A stretch of 64,000 nucleotides of DNA from Mycolicibacterium psychrotolerans (GTDB taxonomy: Bacteria; Actinomycetota; Actinomycetes; Mycobacteriales; Mycobacteriaceae). Position 1 is the first letter of the stretch; each line of letters starts with the position of its first letter. This document shows positions 23,568 to 32,114 of the stretch, piece after piece. Both the position numbers and the translations under genes were made by a program. The stretch lies in assembly GCF_010729305.1 (NCBI RefSeq), contig NZ_AP022574.1, positions 2,666,001-2,730,000 on the forward strand, in the 5' to 3' direction. A model generated the notes under the pieces. That model had not been told where the DNA came from and ran no database searches. It saw only the letters and a list, made by a program, of their open reading frames with translations.

Positions 23568-25112
23568 ATGCGAAGTATCCCCGCTGACCTGGTCAGCCGA
23601 TACGAGCGCCAAGGCTGGTGGACGCGGGAGAGCCTGGGCGAGCTCGTCGCCACGGGGCTGGAGCGCAGCCGCGACACCGGCTTCCACGTCCACTCCGCGG
23701 TCCGGCCGTATGCGGGGACCTGCGGTGAGGTGGAACGCGACGCGCGCCGCCTGGCCGCCGGACTGGCCGCCCGTGGCGTCGGACCGGGCGATGTGGTCGC
23801 CCTGCAGCTGCCCAACTGGCGTGAGGCCGCCGTGACGTTCTGGGCCTCGGCCCTCCTCGGCGCGGTCATCGTCCCGATCGTGCACTTCTACGGCCGCAAG
23901 GAGTTGGCGCACATCATCGCGACCGCACGGCCGCGGGTCTTCATCACGACCGAGGCGTTCGGCCGCATGCGTTTCCAGCCCGATCTGGTCGTCGACGTCC
24001 CGATCGTCGGCCTCGTCGGTCACCACTCGTTCGACGACCTCCTGGCCGACGAGCCCTTCGAGGGCACCGTCGCCGTCGACCCGTCGGGTCCCGCCCTGAT
24101 CGCGTTCACCTCCGGCACGACCCACGATCCCAAGGGCGTGATCCACAGTCACCAGACGCTGGGCTTCGAGACGCGCCAGCTACTCGAGAACTACCCGCCC
24201 GACCGTGGGCGCCAGCTCACCGCGACCCCGGTCGGGCACTTCATCGGCATGCTGGGAGCGTTCCTGATCCCGGTCCTCGAAGCGGCGCCGATCGATCTGT
24301 GCGACGTCTGGGACCCGGCGAAGGTGCTGACGCTGATCGAGCGGGACGGCCTGTCGATCGGAGGCGGCCCGCCGTTCTTCGTCACCAGTTTGCTGGACCA
24401 TCCCGACTGCCGGCCCGAACACCTCGCCCACTTCACCACGGTCGGTCTCGGCGGCTCGTCGGTGCCGGCGTCGCTGACCCGGCGGCTGGCTGACCTCGGG
24501 ATGTTCGTCTTCCGCTCCTACGGAAGCACCGAGCACCCGTCGATCACCGGGTCGCGCCCGGACGCGCCCGAGGCGAAGCGGCTGTTCACCGACGGTGATG
24601 TCCGGCCCGGGGTGGAGATCCGCCTCGGCCCGGACGGCGAGATCTACAGCCGTGGCCCTGATCTGTGCCTCGGGTACACCGACGCCGAGCTGACCCGGCG
24701 CGCGTTCGACGACGACGGCTGGTACCGCACCGGCGACATCGGGACCCTCGACGAGGACGGCTACCTGACCATCACCGACCGCAAGGCCGACGTCATCATC
24801 CGTGGCGGCGAGAACATCAGCGCCCTCGAGGTCGAGGAGGTGCTGCTCGCCATGCCCGCGGTGGCCGAGGCGGTCGTCGTCGCCGCGCCCGATGCGCGGT
24901 TGGGCGAGCGGGCCGCCGCGGTGCTGCGGATCCGCGACGGCCATGCGATGCCGTCGATCGAGGACGTGCGCGCCCACTTCCGCGGGGCCGGGGTGGCGAC
25001 GCAGAAATGGCCCGAGGAGTTGTTGGAGGTGGACGACTATCCGAGGACCGCCAGCGGCAAGGTCCAGAAGTTCCTGGTGCGCGAACACGTCCGCCTGACG
25101 ACGGCGAGGTAG
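23568..25112 (+). CDS. Acyl-CoA synthetase (AMP-forming, FadD family)
   Basis: About 514 residues; start ATG 23568 (MRSIPADLVSRYERQG) chosen for its upstream GGAGG/GAAGGA, with ATG 23547 as alternative. ANL-superfamily motifs are in order: the P-loop ALIAFTSGTTHDPKGVIHSH, YGSTEHPSITGS, GWYRTGDIGTLDEDGYL and the hinge ITDRKADVIIRGGENIS. The catalytic lysine region PRTASGKVQKF is present. Activates a carboxylic acid to acyl-CoA through an acyl-adenylate; substrate unknown, probably a lipid degradation intermediate handled by the neighbouring hydratase and thiolase. Confidence 0.9.
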   Translation: MRSIPADLVSRYERQGWWTRESLGELVATGLERSRDTGFHVHSAVRPYAGTCGEVERDARRLAAGLAARGVGPGDVVALQLPNWREAAVTFWASALLGAVIVPIVHFYGRKELAHIIATARPRVFITTEAFGRMRFQPDLVVDVPIVGLVGHHSFDDLLADEPFEGTVAVDPSGPALIAFTSGTTHDPKGVIHSHQTLGFETRQLLENYPPDRGRQLTATPVGHFIGMLGAFLIPVLEAAPIDLCDVWDPAKVLTLIERDGLSIGGGPPFFVTSLLDHPDCRPEHLAHFTTVGLGGSSVPASLTRRLADLGMFVFRSYGSTEHPSITGSRPDAPEAKRLFTDGDVRPGVEIRLGPDGEIYSRGPDLCLGYTDAELTRRAFDDDGWYRTGDIGTLDEDGYLTITDRKADVIIRGGENISALEVEEVLLAMPAVAEAVVVAAPDARLGERAAAVLRIRDGHAMPSIEDVRAHFRGAGVATQKWPEELLEVDDYPRTASGKVQKFLVREHVRLTTAR

Positions 25113-25138
25113 GCGGGCCGTTGCGGCCGACCGCGAAT

Positions 25139-25153
25139 GAGAATACGATTCTC
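25139..25153 (+). promoter_or_regulatory. GAGAAT-N3-ATTCTC inverted repeat before the amidohydrolase
   Basis: Perfect 6-bp arms around ACG, 24 bp before the start at 25177. The right arm is followed by GCGAGAGG, a partial third arm. Same hexamers as the sites at 15072, 16537 and 23513 but in opposite order. Confidence 0.4.
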
Positions 25154-25176
25154 GCGAGAGGATAAGGAGTTTTTCA

Positions 25177-26367
25177 ATGGGACAACTGTCGCACCGGGTG
25201 GACATCCCCTTCCCGCTGTTCGATGCGGACAACCACCTGTACGAGCCGCCGGAGGCGCTGACCAAGTACCTCCCCAAGGAGTACAAGGACGTCGTCCAGT
25301 ACGTCGAGGTCAACGGTCGCACCAAGATCGCGATCAAGGGACAGATCAGCAACTACATCCCGAACCCCACGTTCTCCGTGGTCGCCAAGCCGGGCGCGTG
25401 GGAGGAGTACTTCAAGTACGGCAATCCCGACGGCAAGAGCAAGCGCGAGCTGTTCGGCGAGCCGATGAAGGCCATCCCGGCGTTCTTCGAGCCCGAGCCG
25501 CGCATCCAGGTGATGGACGAACTGGGCATCGAACGCAGCCTGATGTTCCCGACGCTGGCGAGCCTCATCGAGGAGCGGCTCTCCGACGATCCGGTCGCCA
25601 TCCATGTCCTGATCCACGCGCTCAATCAGTGGCTCGACGAGGTGTGGGGCTTCAACTACCAGAACCGCATCTTCACCACCCCGGTGATCACGCTGCCCAT
25701 CGTCGAGAAGGCGATCGAGGAGCTCGAGTGGGCGGTCAAGCGCGGTGCCCGCGCGATCCTGATCCGGCCCGCCCCGGTGCCAGGTTTCCGCGGCCCGCGG
25801 TCATTCGCGCTGCCCGAGTTCGATCCGTTCTGGGAGCGCGTCGTGCATCACGACGTGTTCGTCGGCATGCACTCGTCGGACAGTGGCTACTCGCGGTACA
25901 CCTCGGAGTGGGACGGCGGTGCCCAGGAGATGCTGCCGTTCCAGACGAACGCGATGTCGATCCTCAACGAGTGGCGCCCGATCCAGGATGCGGTGGCCTC
26001 CTGGGTGATCCACGGTGCGCTCTTCCGGCACCCCAAGCTGAAGGTCGGCATCGTCGAGGCCGGGTCGAAATGGATGTTCCCGCTGCTGGATTCGATGGCC
26101 GAGGTGTGGAAGAAGGCGCCGGAGGCGTTCCTGGGCAATCCCATCGAGGAGATCAAGAACCGCATCTACGTCAGCCCCTTCTACGAGGAGGGCATCGACG
26201 ACCTGATCAACCTGATCGGCGTGGACCAGGTGCTGTACGGCTCGGACTGGCCGCATCCCGAGGGGCTGGCCGAGCCCACCCACTACGTCACCGCGCTCGA
26301 GCACCTCTCGGTCGAGGATCAGGCGAAGATCATGGGCGGCAACCTCGGCCGTCTGGTCACCACCTGA
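25177..26367 (+). CDS. Amidohydrolase family 2 protein
   Basis: 396 residues, ATG 25177 after AAGGAG. Metal-dependent TIM-barrel hydrolase/decarboxylase of the ACMSD-like amidohydrolase-2 type: FDADNHLYEPPEAL near the start (D-x-D/N-H metal site), VGMHSSDSGYS in the middle and VLYGSDWPHPEGL near the C-terminus (conserved Asp). Mycobacteria carry many such genes in sterol and aromatic catabolic clusters. Followed after 7 nt by an acyl-CoA ligase, so likely co-transcribed. Exact reaction unknown. Confidence 0.88.
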   Translation: MGQLSHRVDIPFPLFDADNHLYEPPEALTKYLPKEYKDVVQYVEVNGRTKIAIKGQISNYIPNPTFSVVAKPGAWEEYFKYGNPDGKSKRELFGEPMKAIPAFFEPEPRIQVMDELGIERSLMFPTLASLIEERLSDDPVAIHVLIHALNQWLDEVWGFNYQNRIFTTPVITLPIVEKAIEELEWAVKRGARAILIRPAPVPGFRGPRSFALPEFDPFWERVVHHDVFVGMHSSDSGYSRYTSEWDGGAQEMLPFQTNAMSILNEWRPIQDAVASWVIHGALFRHPKLKVGIVEAGSKWMFPLLDSMAEVWKKAPEAFLGNPIEEIKNRIYVSPFYEEGIDDLINLIGVDQVLYGSDWPHPEGLAEPTHYVTALEHLSVEDQAKIMGGNLGRLVTT

Positions 26368-26374
26368 CGTCGCA

Positions 26375-27844
26375 TTGACCTACGTTGCCCGGTGGCAGAC
26401 CATCCCCGAGATGGTCGCCGGCGCGGCGGACCGGTTCGGTGACGCCGAAGCCGTCGTCGACGGTCCGCTGCGCTTGTCCTTTTCCGAGGTGGTCGATCGG
26501 ATCCGTTGTGCGGCAGGTTCCTTCGCCGATCTCGGGATCGGCGCGGGGGATCGTGCCGCGATCTGGGCGCCGAACAGCGCCGAGTGGATCATCGCCGCGT
26601 TCGGTCTGCTGACCGCCGGTGGCGTGCTGGTGCCCGTGAACACCCGGTTCAAGACCGAGGAAGCCGCAGACGTCATCGGGCGCAGCGCCGCAAAGGCGGT
26701 CCTGGTCCAACAGGGCTTCCTGGGCGTCGAATACACCGCCCCCGCGGGTGTGCCCGTCATCGACCTGAAGTCCGGGTTCCTCTCCAGCGGAAAGCCGTTC
26801 AGCCGGCCGATGCGGTCCACCGACATCTCGGACGTCATCTTCACCTCCGGCACCACCGGACGCCCCAAGGGTGTGATGATGAACCACGGCCAGAACCTGC
26901 GGCTCTACGAGGAGTGGTGCGACCTGGCCGACCTGCGCCAGGGTGACCGGTATCTGATGGTCAACCCCTACTTCCACACCTTCGGCTACAAAGCCGGATT
27001 GATCGCATCGTTCATCCGCGGGGCGACGATGCTGCCGGTACCGGTCTTCGACATCGACCGTGTTGTCGAACTCATTGCCGCAGAACGCATCACGATGCTG
27101 CCCGGACCCCCGACGCTGTACCATTCGCTGCTGGCCGCCCCGGACAAGAACAGGATGCGCAGCCTGCGCGCCGGCGTCACCGGCGCAGCCGACATCCCGG
27201 TCGAGCTGGTGCGTCGGGTGCACGAGGAGCTCCCGTTCCAGACCCTGGCGACCGGATACGGCCTCACCGAGGCCGGCACCGTGACGCTGTCGCGGCCCGG
27301 GGATTCGTTCACCGACATCGCCACCACGGCCGGGGTGGCCTGTGACGGTGTCGAGATGCGCATCGCCGCGGACGGCGAGGTGCTCGTGCGCGGATACACG
27401 GTGATGCAGGGCTATCTCGACGACCCCGCCGCCACGGCCGAGGTGATCGACGCCGACGGCTGGTTGCACACCGGCGACCTGGGCACCCTCGACGCGGGCG
27501 GTCGACTGCGGATCGTGGGCCGCAAGAAGGACATGTTCATCGTCGGCGGATTCAACGCCTACCCGGCCGAGATCGAAGGTTTCCTGCTCGAGCACCCTGC
27601 CGTCGCCCAAGCGGCGGTCATCGGGGTTGCCGACGAGCGGCTGGGACAGGTCGGGAAGGCGTTCGTGGTCCGCACGCCGACGGACGGCAGCCGGCCCGCC
27701 CTCAGCGCCGAGGAGCTGATCGCGTGGAGCCGCGACCGAATGGCCGGTTTCAAGGTGCCCCGCTCTGTAGAGTTCCTCGACGAGTTGCCGGTGAACGCGA
27801 CCGGCAAGGTGATGAAGGACAGGTTGCAGAACAGTCAGCGCTGA
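26375..27844 (+). CDS. FadD3-like acyl-CoA synthetase
   Basis: 489 residues from TTG 26375, 7 nt after the amidohydrolase; no better ATG or GTG exists upstream. Motifs: VIFTSGTTGRPKGVMMNH, YGLTEAGTVTLSRPG, WLHTGDLGTLDAGGRL, GRKKDMFIVGGFNAYPAEIE and the Lys of NATGKVMKDRL. Overall it resembles FadD3, the ligase that activates the steroid-ring propionate HIP in mycobacteria (NPYFHTFGYKAGLIA, LPGPPTLYHSLL). The standard HIP cluster genes are not around it, so I keep this as family resemblance. Confidence 0.88.
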   Translation: MTYVARWQTIPEMVAGAADRFGDAEAVVDGPLRLSFSEVVDRIRCAAGSFADLGIGAGDRAAIWAPNSAEWIIAAFGLLTAGGVLVPVNTRFKTEEAADVIGRSAAKAVLVQQGFLGVEYTAPAGVPVIDLKSGFLSSGKPFSRPMRSTDISDVIFTSGTTGRPKGVMMNHGQNLRLYEEWCDLADLRQGDRYLMVNPYFHTFGYKAGLIASFIRGATMLPVPVFDIDRVVELIAAERITMLPGPPTLYHSLLAAPDKNRMRSLRAGVTGAADIPVELVRRVHEELPFQTLATGYGLTEAGTVTLSRPGDSFTDIATTAGVACDGVEMRIAADGEVLVRGYTVMQGYLDDPAATAEVIDADGWLHTGDLGTLDAGGRLRIVGRKKDMFIVGGFNAYPAEIEGFLLEHPAVAQAAVIGVADERLGQVGKAFVVRTPTDGSRPALSAEELIAWSRDRMAGFKVPRSVEFLDELPVNATGKVMKDRLQNSQR

Positions 27845-27910
27845 GCATCCGCACAGCACGTAAATTGCATTTCCGCAGCCAAGAGCTTTGTCGGTAGCTC
27901 AGCGGCCGGG

Positions 27911-27951
27911 GTATGGTCTTGGCCATACGCAAAAAAGAAGAATGCCATTCT
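27911..27951 (+). promoter_or_regulatory. Upstream region of Mce-associated pair with two inverted repeats
   Basis: GTATGGTCTTGGCCATAC (27911-27928) is a 6-bp-arm inverted repeat. It is followed by an A-run and by AGAATGCCATTCT (27939-27951), the GAGAAT-family repeat with a 3-nt spacer, 45 bp before the chosen start at 27996. No U-run follows the first hairpin, so it is not a good terminator. Confidence 0.4.
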
Positions 27952-27995
27952 CAACAGCCTCTCAGGTGGGCGACACAGCAGACGAGGAGGTCGGT

Positions 27996-28832
27996 GTGCC
28001 GTCATTCAGGCGTCGCGGGTCGGTGATCGACGACGACCGCGCCGACGAGCCGCGCCAGGACAGCGACCCCGCGCGGGATGCGGATCAGGTTCTCGCGTTG
28101 GCGGAGGAGGCCGAAGCCGAGGCCGCAGAGGCCGAGGCGATGGCCGCCGCAGCCCGGGCCCGCGCGCGGGCACTCCGGCTGCGGCGCGAGGCCGAGGACC
28201 GGGCGGCAGCCCCCACCCGCGCGTCCGAAGCAGACGTGGTCGAGGCGCCCGAGCACGCCGTGGAGACGTCCGACGCCATCGAGGAGCCCGAGGAGACCGC
28301 ACCCGTGGCCGCCGGCGGCGGTGCGCCGCGACGGCGGCCGGGGTGGCCCCGCGTGGCGCGCTATCTCGCGGCGGCGCTGGGCGTGCTCGCGACCTGCGCG
28401 CTGATCGTCGCCACGGTCTTCATGGTGATCCAGCACCGCAGCGCCGTGCACGACGAGCAGCAGCGCAGCGAGTTCTCCGCCGCCGGCAGGCAGGCCGTCG
28501 TGAACCTGATGTCGCTGGACTTCAACAACGCCCAGGAGAACGTCAACCGCATCATCGACAACTCGACCGGCCAGTTCCGGGACGACTTCAAGAACACCGC
28601 CGCGGACTTCGTCAAGATCGCCAAGGAGTCGAAGGTGGTCACCGACGTCTCCGTCAACGCCTCGGCGGTCGACTCGATGTCCGGCGATACCGCGGATGTG
28701 TTGGTAGCCGCGACATCCCGGGTCACGAACTCCTCCGGGGCCAAAGATCAGCCCCGATCGTGGAGATTGCTCGTCAGCCTGGTCCGGGAAGGCGATCAGA
28801 TCAAGATGTCGAAAGTCGAGTTCGTCCCGTGA
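27996..28832 (+). CDS. Mce-associated membrane protein
   Basis: 278 residues from GTG 27996, chosen for the GAGGAGG a few bases upstream; ATG 27942 is an alternative. An acidic, Ala/Glu/Arg-rich cytoplasmic segment (residues ~25-110, predicted helical) precedes one membrane helix (YLAAALGVLATCALIVATVFMV). An outer domain of Mce-associated type follows (AGRQAVVNLMSLDFNNAQEN...STGQFRDDFKNTAADFVKI). Such proteins normally lie just downstream of mce operons and stabilise or assist the transporter; here the pair is about 13 kb from the mce genes. Confidence 0.82.
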   Translation: MPSFRRRGSVIDDDRADEPRQDSDPARDADQVLALAEEAEAEAAEAEAMAAAARARARALRLRREAEDRAAAPTRASEADVVEAPEHAVETSDAIEEPEETAPVAAGGGAPRRRPGWPRVARYLAAALGVLATCALIVATVFMVIQHRSAVHDEQQRSEFSAAGRQAVVNLMSLDFNNAQENVNRIIDNSTGQFRDDFKNTAADFVKIAKESKVVTDVSVNASAVDSMSGDTADVLVAATSRVTNSSGAKDQPRSWRLLVSLVREGDQIKMSKVEFVP

Positions 28833-29422
28833 GCGCCGAAGACACCGACGCGGGCGACGAGGTGATCAGCACCACCGAGGAATCGGGGCCTGCCGACGCC
28901 GTCGAGCCACCGCGCAGGAGGAGTCCGATGGCCGCACTGCGGCGCCACCTCGGGGCGGTCGTGCTCGTGGTCGCACTGGTGGCGTCGGCCGGTGCCGCCG
29001 CAGCCGTGTACTTCTCCCAGTACCGTCAGGACCGCGAAACCGATGCGGCGGCCACGGGCGCGGCGCTCGAGGCGGCCAAGACGGGCACCGTGGCGCTGCT
29101 GTCGTACTCCCCGGACAGTCTGGACAAGGACTTCGCGGCGGCCAAGTCCCATCTGACCGGCGAATTCCTCAGCTATTACACCGACTTCACCACGAAGGTG
29201 GTCGCGCCCGCGGCCACCCAGAAGGCTGTTCAGACCAAGGCGGACGTGGTGCAGGGCGCGGTCTCGGAGATCCATCCCGACACCGCCCAGGTTCTGCTGT
29301 TCATCAACCAGACGACCCTCAGCAAGGAGAATCCCGATGGATCCTTCGCGGCGAGCAGCGTCAAGGTCGGCCTGAAGAAGATCGACGGGGCGTGGCTTAT
29401 CGAGAAGTTCGACCCGGTGTGA
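28829..29422 (+). CDS. Mce-associated membrane protein, second of pair
   Basis: 197 residues from GTG 28829, overlapping the previous stop by 4 nt (GTGA). One membrane helix (AVVLVVALVASAGAAAAVYF) and an outer domain parallel to its neighbour (KTGTVALLSYSPDSLDKDF, HLTGEFLSYYTDFTTKVV, ...DGAWLIEKFDPV). Paired Mce-associated genes are the rule in mycobacterial mce loci. Confidence 0.82.
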   Translation: MSAEDTDAGDEVISTTEESGPADAVEPPRRRSPMAALRRHLGAVVLVVALVASAGAAAAVYFSQYRQDRETDAAATGAALEAAKTGTVALLSYSPDSLDKDFAAAKSHLTGEFLSYYTDFTTKVVAPAATQKAVQTKADVVQGAVSEIHPDTAQVLLFINQTTLSKENPDGSFAASSVKVGLKKIDGAWLIEKFDPV

Positions 29423-29443
29423 GGCTGATATAGCCTCGGCGCC

Positions 29444-30115
29444 GTGACAGCGACGGCGATCCTGCCCGTGCCGGCCTCGCCAGAGTCGGCGGCCGTACTG
29501 ACGCCGGTGGCCGGCACCTCGCCGCTGATCCGGATCGTGCGTGCCCTCTCGCAGGCGGCGTCCGTCGTCGTCGCCGCGCCCGCTGGGCCGGTGGTCCCGG
29601 TGCGGGAACTGCTGGTTGCCGAGGGATTCGCGGACGTCCGGGTGCTGACCGCGGACGCGCCGGGCGACCGCGCGCAGTGTCTGGCGGCGGCACTGGCGAC
29701 GATCAGCCCGGGGACCCCCGTCCTGGTGCACGACATCGGATGGCCGCTTGTCGATTCGGCCACGGCGCGCCGCGTCCTGGCGGCGCTGCGCGACGGCGCC
29801 CAGGTGGTGGCGCCGGCGCGGCCGGTGACCGACAGCATCAAGACCGTCGACCGCGACGGCGTCGTGACCGCGACGCTGGACCGCGCCGAGTTGCAGGTGC
29901 TGCAGTACCCGCGCGGGTTCGACGCCGAGGTGCTCACCCGATCGGTGGCCGCAGCCGCAGGCGCCCCCGCCGACGAGCTGGACATCGCACTGCGCAGCGG
30001 CGCGCGGGTCGAACTGGTCGACGGAGATGCCGGGGCGCTGGGCGTCGAGCTGCCGAGGGACGCGGATTTCCTGGCGGCGGTCATCGAGGACCGGCGGAGC
30101 GGTTCCTCTCGGTGA
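29444..30115 (+). CDS. Degenerate IspD-like nucleotidyltransferase family protein
   Basis: 223 residues from GTG 29444; TATAGCCT lies 14 nt upstream, so a leaderless transcript is possible. The fold outline matches the IspD (CDP-ME synthase) family: VLVHDIGWPLVDSATARRVL corresponds to the HDAARP segment, and VVAPARPVTDSIKTVDRDGVV to the substrate loop. The glycine-rich nucleotide-binding motif LAAGxGxRxG with its Lys is missing at the N-terminus. Likely non-catalytic or altered. Convergent with, and overlapping by 35 bp, a more complete family member. Confidence 0.6.
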   Translation: MTATAILPVPASPESAAVLTPVAGTSPLIRIVRALSQAASVVVAAPAGPVVPVRELLVAEGFADVRVLTADAPGDRAQCLAAALATISPGTPVLVHDIGWPLVDSATARRVLAALRDGAQVVAPARPVTDSIKTVDRDGVVTATLDRAELQVLQYPRGFDAEVLTRSVAAAAGAPADELDIALRSGARVELVDGDAGALGVELPRDADFLAAVIEDRRSGSSR

Positions 30116-30797
30116 GGAGCCGGTGTGCGATGCCGATGTCGCCGGCATAGGTGACCTTGAGGTTCGCGGCACTGCCGGGGAAGGTGCGCACCGCGACGTC
30201 GGTGTACCGCTCGATACACGACGACGTGTCGGTGCCCTCGAAGCCGTCCGCTTCGGCGAGCCGGTAGGCGTCGAGCAGTTCGCGCGCCCGGAACGCCTGC
30301 GGTGTCTGCACCCGGACCAGGGACCCCGGCACCGTCTCCACACCGCGATCGGTCACCCTGGCCAGGCTGTCGACCGGTAGCGCCGGCAGCGCCCCGCCGA
30401 ACTCGCGCGCGAGCGCGAGCGCCGTCGCGAACATGGCGGCGCCGGCCAGCGGGCGGGCGGCATCGTGGATCACCACCGCATCGACGGCGCCAGACTCGAT
30501 GTCGGCCGCCAGATGGCGCAGCATGTTCCGCTCGGAGGCGTGCCGGGTGGGGCCGCCCTCGACGAATTCGACAGAGGCATCACCGAGTTCGCGCTCGACC
30601 GTTTTACGCGCCAGCTCGGATTCGCCCTGCCGGAACACCAGGACGGTGCGCGCGATCTCCGGCACGCGTGCGAGGGTGTCCAACGACCACACCAGCATGC
30701 TGCGTCCGTCGAGCGGGAGATAGGCCTTGTTTCCGTCGGCGCCCACCCGGGTGCCCATGCCGGCCGCGAGCACGACTCCCACTGCCTCGGCGCCCAT
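30081..30797 (-). CDS. IspD-family cytidylyltransferase
   Basis: 238 residues from ATG 30797. N-terminal VVLAAGMGTRVGADGNKAYLPL gives the nucleotide-binding loop and catalytic Lys. VVIHDAARPL, LPVDSLARV and LVRVQTPQAF are family hallmarks of 2-C-methyl-D-erythritol 4-phosphate cytidylyltransferases. The usual ispF neighbour is absent and mycobacteria keep their main ispD next to ispF, so this may be a second, specialised enzyme. Divergent from ltrA, convergent with the degenerate paralogue. Confidence 0.75.
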   Translation of the reverse strand: MGAEAVGVVLAAGMGTRVGADGNKAYLPLDGRSMLVWSLDTLARVPEIARTVLVFRQGESELARKTVERELGDASVEFVEGGPTRHASERNMLRHLAADIESGAVDAVVIHDAARPLAGAAMFATALALAREFGGALPALPVDSLARVTDRGVETVPGSLVRVQTPQAFRARELLDAYRLAEADGFEGTDTSSCIERYTDVAVRTFPGSAANLKVTYAGDIGIAHRLLTERNRSAGPR

Positions 30798-30851
30798 GGA
30801 CGAACAGTATCTCCGGTACGGTCGACGCCCAGCACGGAAGGGGAATCACCG

Positions 30852-32114
30852 GTGACAGAAGGACCTGACGGAACCGACTCCGCCGTGCACCGCGTGCGGA
30901 TGATGACCGGCCGGGACCCGCACGAGCAGCACCGCGTGGCCACCCCGCTGGAACTGCTGTTCGACCTGACCTTCGTGGTGGCGTTCGGTATCGCGGCGTC
31001 GCAGTTCGCCCACGCGCTGGCCGGCGGTCACGTCGCCGCGGGCTTGGCCGCGTTCTTCTTCGCGATGTTCGCCGTGTGTTGGGCATGGATCAACTTCAGC
31101 TGGTTCGCCTCGGCCTACGACACCGACGACTGGATCTACCGGCTGACGACCATGCTGCAGATGGTCGGTGTGATCGTGCTGGCGCTCGGGCTGCCGCAGA
31201 TGTACGCGTCCATCGAACACGGCGGGCACGTGGACAACACCGTGGTGGTCGCCGGGTACGTGGTGATGCGGGTGGCCATGGTCGCACAGTGGCTGCGCGC
31301 GGCCCGCCAGGACCCGGCGCGCCGGCGCGCGTGCCTGACCTACGCGTGGTGGATCACGGTCGCCCAGATCGGTTGGATGGCGGCGATTTTCGTGCACACC
31401 TCCGTCCCGGTGACGGCCGCCATCGTCGTCGGTCTGGTCCTCGTCGAGATCATGGGTCCGGTCCTCGCGGAGTTCGGCAGGGGCGGCACGCCATGGCACG
31501 CCCACCACATCGTGGAGCGCTACGGGTTGTTCACGATCATCGCCCTCGGTGAAGGGGTGGTCGGCACGGTGGCGTCGCTGAGCGCGGTGGTGGACGCCCA
31601 GGGGTGGTCTGTCGACGCGGTGTTCGTCGCCGTCGCCGGCATCGGTCTGACCTTCGGCATGTGGTGGACGTATTTCGTCCTTCCGCAGGCAGACATCCTG
31701 CACGTACGACGCGAGCGCTCGTTCTGGTTCGGCTATCTGCACATCGTGGTGTTCGCGGCGATCGTCGCCACCGGCGCGGGACTGCATGCGGCGGCGTACT
31801 ACATCGAGCACCACTCCGAGCTCGGCTCCACCGCCACGGTGCTCACCGTCGTCATCCCCGTCGCGGTCTACGTCGCCACGATCTACGTCCTCTACTCGGT
31901 GATGACGCGCACCGTGCTGCTGTTCCACGTCCTGCTGATGGCGTTCACCGCTGCCGTGCTCGGCCTGGCGGTCCTGCTGGCGACGCTCGGTGTGTCGATG
32001 GCCAACTGTCTGCTGGTGGTGACGCTCGCACCGGCCGTGCCGGTGCTGGGTTACGAACTGCGGGGCTACCGCCACGCGGCGGCCGCCGCGGCGGGCGCGT
32101 CCCGACGCAGCTAG
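30852..32114 (+). CDS. Low-temperature-requirement A (LtrA) family membrane protein
   Basis: 420 residues from GTG 30852, preceded by GGAAGGGGAA; the frame further upstream is a shadow of the IspD gene. The LtrA signature ATPLELLFDLTFVVAFGIAASQFAHAL is at residues ~30-55, then about ten hydrophobic helices including WWTYFVLPQADIL and the GEGVVG turn. Integral membrane protein of unknown biochemical role. Its 3' end overlaps the convergent MFS gene by 4 bp. Confidence 0.88.
   Translation: MTEGPDGTDSAVHRVRMMTGRDPHEQHRVATPLELLFDLTFVVAFGIAASQFAHALAGGHVAAGLAAFFFAMFAVCWAWINFSWFASAYDTDDWIYRLTTMLQMVGVIVLALGLPQMYASIEHGGHVDNTVVVAGYVVMRVAMVAQWLRAARQDPARRRACLTYAWWITVAQIGWMAAIFVHTSVPVTAAIVVGLVLVEIMGPVLAEFGRGGTPWHAHHIVERYGLFTIIALGEGVVGTVASLSAVVDAQGWSVDAVFVAVAGIGLTFGMWWTYFVLPQADILHVRRERSFWFGYLHIVVFAAIVATGAGLHAAAYYIEHHSELGSTATVLTVVIPVAVYVATIYVLYSVMTRTVLLFHVLLMAFTAAVLGLAVLLATLGVSMANCLLVVTLAPAVPVLGYELRGYRHAAAAAAGASRRS

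Noticed and set aside
27911..27928. Hairpin GTATGG-TCTTGG-CCATAC as terminator of the FadD3-like gene
   Set aside because: Followed by an A-run rather than a U-run on the plus strand and weak for this G+C; an operator or chance is more likely.
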